64,000 bases of DNA. It comes from an uncultured Aquimarina sp. (GTDB taxonomy: Bacteria > Bacteroidota > Bacteroidia > Flavobacteriales > Flavobacteriaceae). The position numbers were made by a program, and so were the translations under genes. The stretch spans positions 1 to 64,000 of the forward strand of contig CANMDW010000027.1 of assembly GCA_947496705.1 (NCBI GenBank). The letters are read 5' to 3'. Below, piece by piece: positions 61,524 through 64,000 of this stretch (position 1 is the first letter of the stretch; each line of letters starts with the position of its first letter). The notes under the pieces were generated by a model. That model was not told the DNA's origin. It did not search any database and worked only from the letters and a program-made list of their open reading frames with translations.

Positions 61524-61811
61524 TTATTCTGCGTTTTCATAGTTCAGATACCAATGAATTCCGAATTTGTCGATTAACGTGGCAAGTGTCAAGTTTGCTG
61601 AAGTTTCTGAAAAATCCATTGTTACTTGTCCACCAACTTTAAGTTTGTCAAAAGTTTCTTTCTGTTCAGACTGGTCACTGAAGTTTACACTTATCGCTAT
61701 ATTGTCGCCTACATTCGTCTTTTGTCCGTCAAATCCGTCCGATGTGTAAAAATGAACTTGGTCTGCCTTGAATTCTGCGTGGGCAATTTTGTCTTTAAAT
61801 TCGTTAGACAC
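61524..61811 (-). pseudogene. C-terminal fragment of a PhnB-like VOC protein
   Basis: 95 codons from a GTG at 61811. The sequence (K-I-A-H-A-E-F-K, then D-N-I-A-I-S-V-N-F, K-L-K-V-G-G-Q-V-T-M, and L-I-D-K-F-G-I-H-W-Y-L-N-Y-E) is the second half of a PhnB/VOC domain of about 140-150 residues. The expected first beta-alpha-beta unit is missing, and an in-frame stop lies just upstream. The YjbR remnant begins 36 bp away. I take it as truncated; a genuinely short single-module protein is less likely. Confidence 0.7.
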
Positions 61812-61847
61812 ATCGCTTGTAGATTATCAGATATGGTATTAATCTTT

Positions 61848-62161
61848 TCATTTCTTGTTTTTTACGATTTTGTATGCCGTTTCGAGAGCTTCGTACAAAA
61901 GCTCTTCTCCAATTTTATTGATGTCGATGTAAGTCCAACCGCTTTTTCCCCAATGGTTGTCAACTGGTAAATTGCTTTGTCGATTTTACAAAATTCGGTT
62001 TACTCGTCAACGTTAAGCTTAAGACAGGCTTTTGACTTTTCTATTTCGAGAGAAGCAAAAATTTTTTCGTCAATTCGAAAGGATATAGCGTCAAAATGTG
62101 GCTTTTCTTCCACGTTTGGGAATGAAAGTGATAAAGTCCTAAATTTTTCTGTTTCTACCAT
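61848..62161 (-). pseudogene. MmcQ/YjbR family gene, broken by stop and frameshift
   Basis: From the ATG at 62161 the frame reads L-S-F-P-N-V-E-E-K-P-H-F-D-A-I-S-F-R-I, the YjbR N-terminus, until TAA at 62000. The same frame continues a little after the stop (T-E-F-C-K-I-D-K-A-I-Y). Then another frame carries the rest: P-V-D-N-H-W-G-K-S-G-W-T-Y-I-D-I to a final K-N-K-K and TGA at 61848. At least two lesions are therefore needed. The complete gene would have had about 105 codons, a little short for the family. Confidence 0.8.
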
Positions 62162-62192
62162 TTTTTTTAAAGCACGATTTTTCAAGTTGGCT

Positions 62193-62253
62193 ACGTTTCG
62201 GGTATGATGTTGTAGCTATACCGCAGGATAGCTATGCATTATACCCATTGTAG
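62193..62253. repeat. attC-like palindrome C6
   Basis: GGGTATGATGTTGTAGCTAT (62200-62219) faces ATAGCTATGCATTATACCC (62228-62246), with outer GCTAC and GTAGC completing the foldback. It occupies nearly all the space between the DUF4440 stop and the YjbR start. Confidence 0.85.
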
Positions 62254-62260
62254 CATGTTT

Positions 62261-62761
62261 TTACTTTCTTTTACTATAGATATCGGTCCACATTGATCTC
62301 CATATTTTCCAAGAATTATCTAATTGCCTTCTATAGATTGTTGTGTTTATCCCTTTTTGCAGCATTCCAAAGCTGATTGCATCTTTTTTATATGTCCAAT
62401 CCAAAAGAGATTTATGAGTTGATATTGCCAATGTATCCATTATGTCCAAACTAATAATTTCGGTTTCATAATTGTTTATAATCGTCTTTGAACTATCTTT
62501 GGGAAACCAAAATTTTCTAATTTCAGATTTCCCTTCTATTGGTTTTAGTGTATTTGGCTGAATTCTAGAATCTTCGACCAAAAGTTTCATAATTCCTTCT
62601 TCATCTGATTTTAGCCAACCATTCACATATTCACTATGAATTTTTCGTATTTCCAATTCATCGGCATCTAAGATTTTATTAGCTTCCTTATTTTCACAGC
62701 CCGCTATAACTATTGTTAGAAATATTGAAAGGAATATTTTTTTGAGATTATGTAATATCAT
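62261..62761 (-). CDS. DUF4440/SnoaL-like lipoprotein
   Basis: 166 residues with lipobox V-I-A-G-C (Cys22). The mature part has the cone-shaped SnoaL/DUF4440 pattern: I-R-K-I-H-S-E-Y-V-N-G-W-L-K-S-D-E-E-G-I-M-K-L-L near the start, D-S-R-I-Q-P-N, and a final W-K-I-W-R-S-M-W-T-D-I-Y. Such proteins bind small molecules or have decayed catalytic sites; the ligand is unknown. It is intact and sits alone between palindromes C6 and C7. Confidence 0.8.
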   Translation of the reverse strand: MILHNLKKIFLSIFLTIVIAGCENKEANKILDADELEIRKIHSEYVNGWLKSDEEGIMKLLVEDSRIQPNTLKPIEGKSEIRKFWFPKDSSKTIINNYETEIISLDIMDTLAISTHKSLLDWTYKKDAISFGMLQKGINTTIYRRQLDNSWKIWRSMWTDIYSKRK

Positions 62762-62795
62762 GAATTCGTTTTTTAATAATGTGTTACAACGTTTC

Positions 62796-62841
62796 TTGTA
62801 TGGTGCGTTTGCATCCCGTAGGGTGCATATGCAATATACAA
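62796..62841. repeat. attC-like palindrome C7
   Basis: TTGTATGGTGCGTTTGCATC (62796-62815) faces TGCATATGCAATATACAA (62824-62841) around CC-GTA-GG. TACAACG precedes it. It lies 35 bp before the DUF4440 start on the minus strand. Immediately after it (62844-62869) come 26 bases identical to the left flank of array 1. Confidence 0.85.
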
Positions 62842-62909
62842 ACTGTGTGTGCCTTGAATGGTAAATATAGTTCTTTATAAAGAATGTCCCAAAGGGTGTG
62901 AGTCCCTAA

Positions 62910-63288
62910 TACAGGGAAAGGATCATCCGTTTAAATTGGTTGATTAGAGGATGGGTAAATTACTTTAAACTAGGCTCCATTCAATCGAAGCTTAAGAAGT
63001 TAGATGAATGGCTAAGAAACCGACTGCGTTATTGCATATGGCACCACTGGAAAAAGCCAGAGCGTAAAAGAAAGAATCTGATACGTTTAGGGATAAAACT
63101 AGGTCAGGCATATGCTTGGAGTCGTACTAATATGGGAGGTTGGGCAGTAGCTCAGAGCCCTATTTTAGGGACAACCATAACGCTAAAACGATTAAAATCG
63201 AAAGGCTACATCAGCTTGCAGGAACACTACCATACAATTAAGCATCATTAACGAACCGCCGTATACGAGACCCGTACGTACGGTGGTC
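62910..63288 (+). pseudogene. Group II intron remnant: maturase C-terminus and domain V
   Basis: The frame is open from 62910, just after a TAA, to 63251 and encodes only the thumb/maturase end of an intron reverse transcriptase: L-N-W-L-I-R-G-W-V-N-Y-F-K, then W-L-R-N-R-L-R-Y-C-I-W-H-H-W-K-K-P and a final L-K-S-K-G-Y-I-S-L. The catalytic Y-A-D-D half is absent. Directly behind the stop, 63252-63288 folds as ACCGCCGTA facing TACGGTGGT, like the domain V hairpin at the 3' end of group II introns. The maturase pattern resembles class C introns, some of which target integron attC sites. Confidence 0.8.
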
Positions 63289-63393
63289 ATGCCTACATTT
63301 CATTTCGGCAGATACATGTGAGACCTGCCTGCCGTAAGCATTCAGGCAGTGGCGCACTTTTCTCAATTATGGGGAGAGCCGTCTACTCAATGC

Positions 63394-63713
63394 TTAGTGT
63401 TTTTGTTTTCTAATTACTACCATTCTATAGTCCGATTCAGATTTATGTCCACTATCCTCAAACACATATTTGAATTTTTTGTCCTCAATTCGGTCAACTT
63501 TTTCTTCAAATCCAATTGTGTTTTTTAGGATTTCAACTTTTTTTCCTGTATCCTGAATACAGAAAATAACGAAACATCCTTTTTCCAATTTTGGATATCA
63601 TTTTTCATAAATGCCCACCGAAGGACTACAGTTACCAAAATATAAAATAAAAATGAACTGTAAATTTTATATTTGACGACTTTACAAATAGCACAGACCT
63701 TTGGATTAAGCAC
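63394..63713 (-). pseudogene. Unknown small membrane protein, probably frameshifted
   Basis: Two overlapping minus-strand frames seem to be halves of one gene. The first (from 63713) has a membrane helix Y-S-S-F-L-F-Y-I-L-V-T-V-V-L and reaches N-W-K-K near 63587. The second continues with G-C-F-V-I-F-C-I-Q-D-T-G-K-K-V-E-I-L to a normal stop at 63394. Losing one A in the AAAAA run at about 63585 would join them. No family recognised. Just outside lie a CCTGCC hairpin (63324-63349) and a possible further palindrome end. Confidence 0.5.
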
Positions 63714-64000
63714 AAAAACCCTATGTTTTTTTATACATTGTTATCTTCTGTAGCGACACGCAAGAGTAAGCAATTAATTTTTTTGTTTCTGTCTTTTCTC
63801 TGATTGAGTAAAGTCCCTCATAACAGTTACGTTCGAGTTAAGTGCATCTGCGCGTACTAGCTAGAAAATCTGTTGTATTGATTAAAAAATAGTATACTAA
63901 AGTGTCATATTTTGAAAACTATGGTAACTAAAATAGTAGATAGAAGCTTTAATAATGAAAAACAAACAGGAAACCATATTTCTTACTGCTCTAGAACAAA
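63714..64000 (+). other. Window end; possible start of a plus-strand gene
   Basis: Nothing convincing lies between 63714 and 63920. Two plus-strand frames remain open to the edge: from the ATG at 63921 (M-V-T-K-I-V-D-R-S-F) and from the ATG at 63955 (M-K-N-K-Q-E-T-I-F-L-T-A-L-E-Q). The second looks more like a protein start, but only 15 codons are visible, so neither can be called. Confidence 0.3.

Noticed and set aside
61122..61642. Similar repeat-derived plus-strand frames through array 2, and the minus-strand frame 60886-61173
   Set aside because: Same reasoning. The minus-strand frame crosses repeat B and resembles no protein.

Overview
This window looks like part of the chromosome of a marine-type member of the Flavobacteriaceae (Bacteroidota). 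The evidence is low GC, TAnnTTTG promoter boxes in place of sigma70 -10 boxes, almost no Shine-Dalgarno sequences, a secreted nuclease with a type IX secretion C-terminal signal, a TonB receptor with a CarboxypepD_reg-like plug, and family sets typical of the group (DUF6452-DUF6048-rlmD, CCC-motif membrane proteins, DUF2911, DUF4199, DUF4268). An Aquimarina-like genus is my guess only.

Layout. Bases 1-80 are the tail of a 5S rRNA gene and its terminator. From 0.1 to 44.4 kb the window is mostly ordinary core genome: rRNA methyltransferases (RlmL-like, rlmD), a ZIP transporter, a large exported BNR-repeat protein, an ECF sigma factor with a small membrane partner, rocD, a cluster of very small membrane proteins (12.7-14.8 kb), an Smr protein, two paralogous lipoproteins, a cysteine desulfurase, a TonB receptor with an M23 peptidase, a galactofuranose pair (glycosyltransferase and glf), zapA, a probable 6S RNA, rny, clpC, gyrA, pheT, and pta-ackA. 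A nine-copy 41-bp tandem repeat lies at 18.5 kb.

At 44.4-46.1 kb there is a family of five tiny genes. They share one leader (MKKIL...LSKEQQ..I.G[AG]) followed, in four of them, by a six-cysteine core. One of them, 39 codons long, is easily missed. They are secreted, probably antimicrobial or signalling, peptide precursors with no processing enzymes in the window. Then come a T9SS-exported endonuclease I, an unknown two-gene membrane operon, an FAD oxidoreductase, a PhzF protein, a SigZ-like sigma factor with an exported phosphatidylserine-decarboxylase-like protein, and an ArsR/AHSA1 pair.

From about 56.0 kb to the end the character changes. Single genes of unrelated function (DUF4199+LuxR, AHSA1, M28 peptidase, LRR-like, VOC, YjbR, DUF4440), nearly all on the minus strand, are separated by imperfect palindromes that start just after stop codons and end just before start codons. 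This is the architecture of an integron cassette array without an integrase. Several cassettes are broken. One is interrupted by a roughly 182-bp inverted-repeat element whose second copy lies at 40.8 kb. Two arrays of 20-bp tandem repeats with shared flanks, and a group II intron remnant, sit in the same island. No tRNA, intact transposase or CRISPR array was seen.
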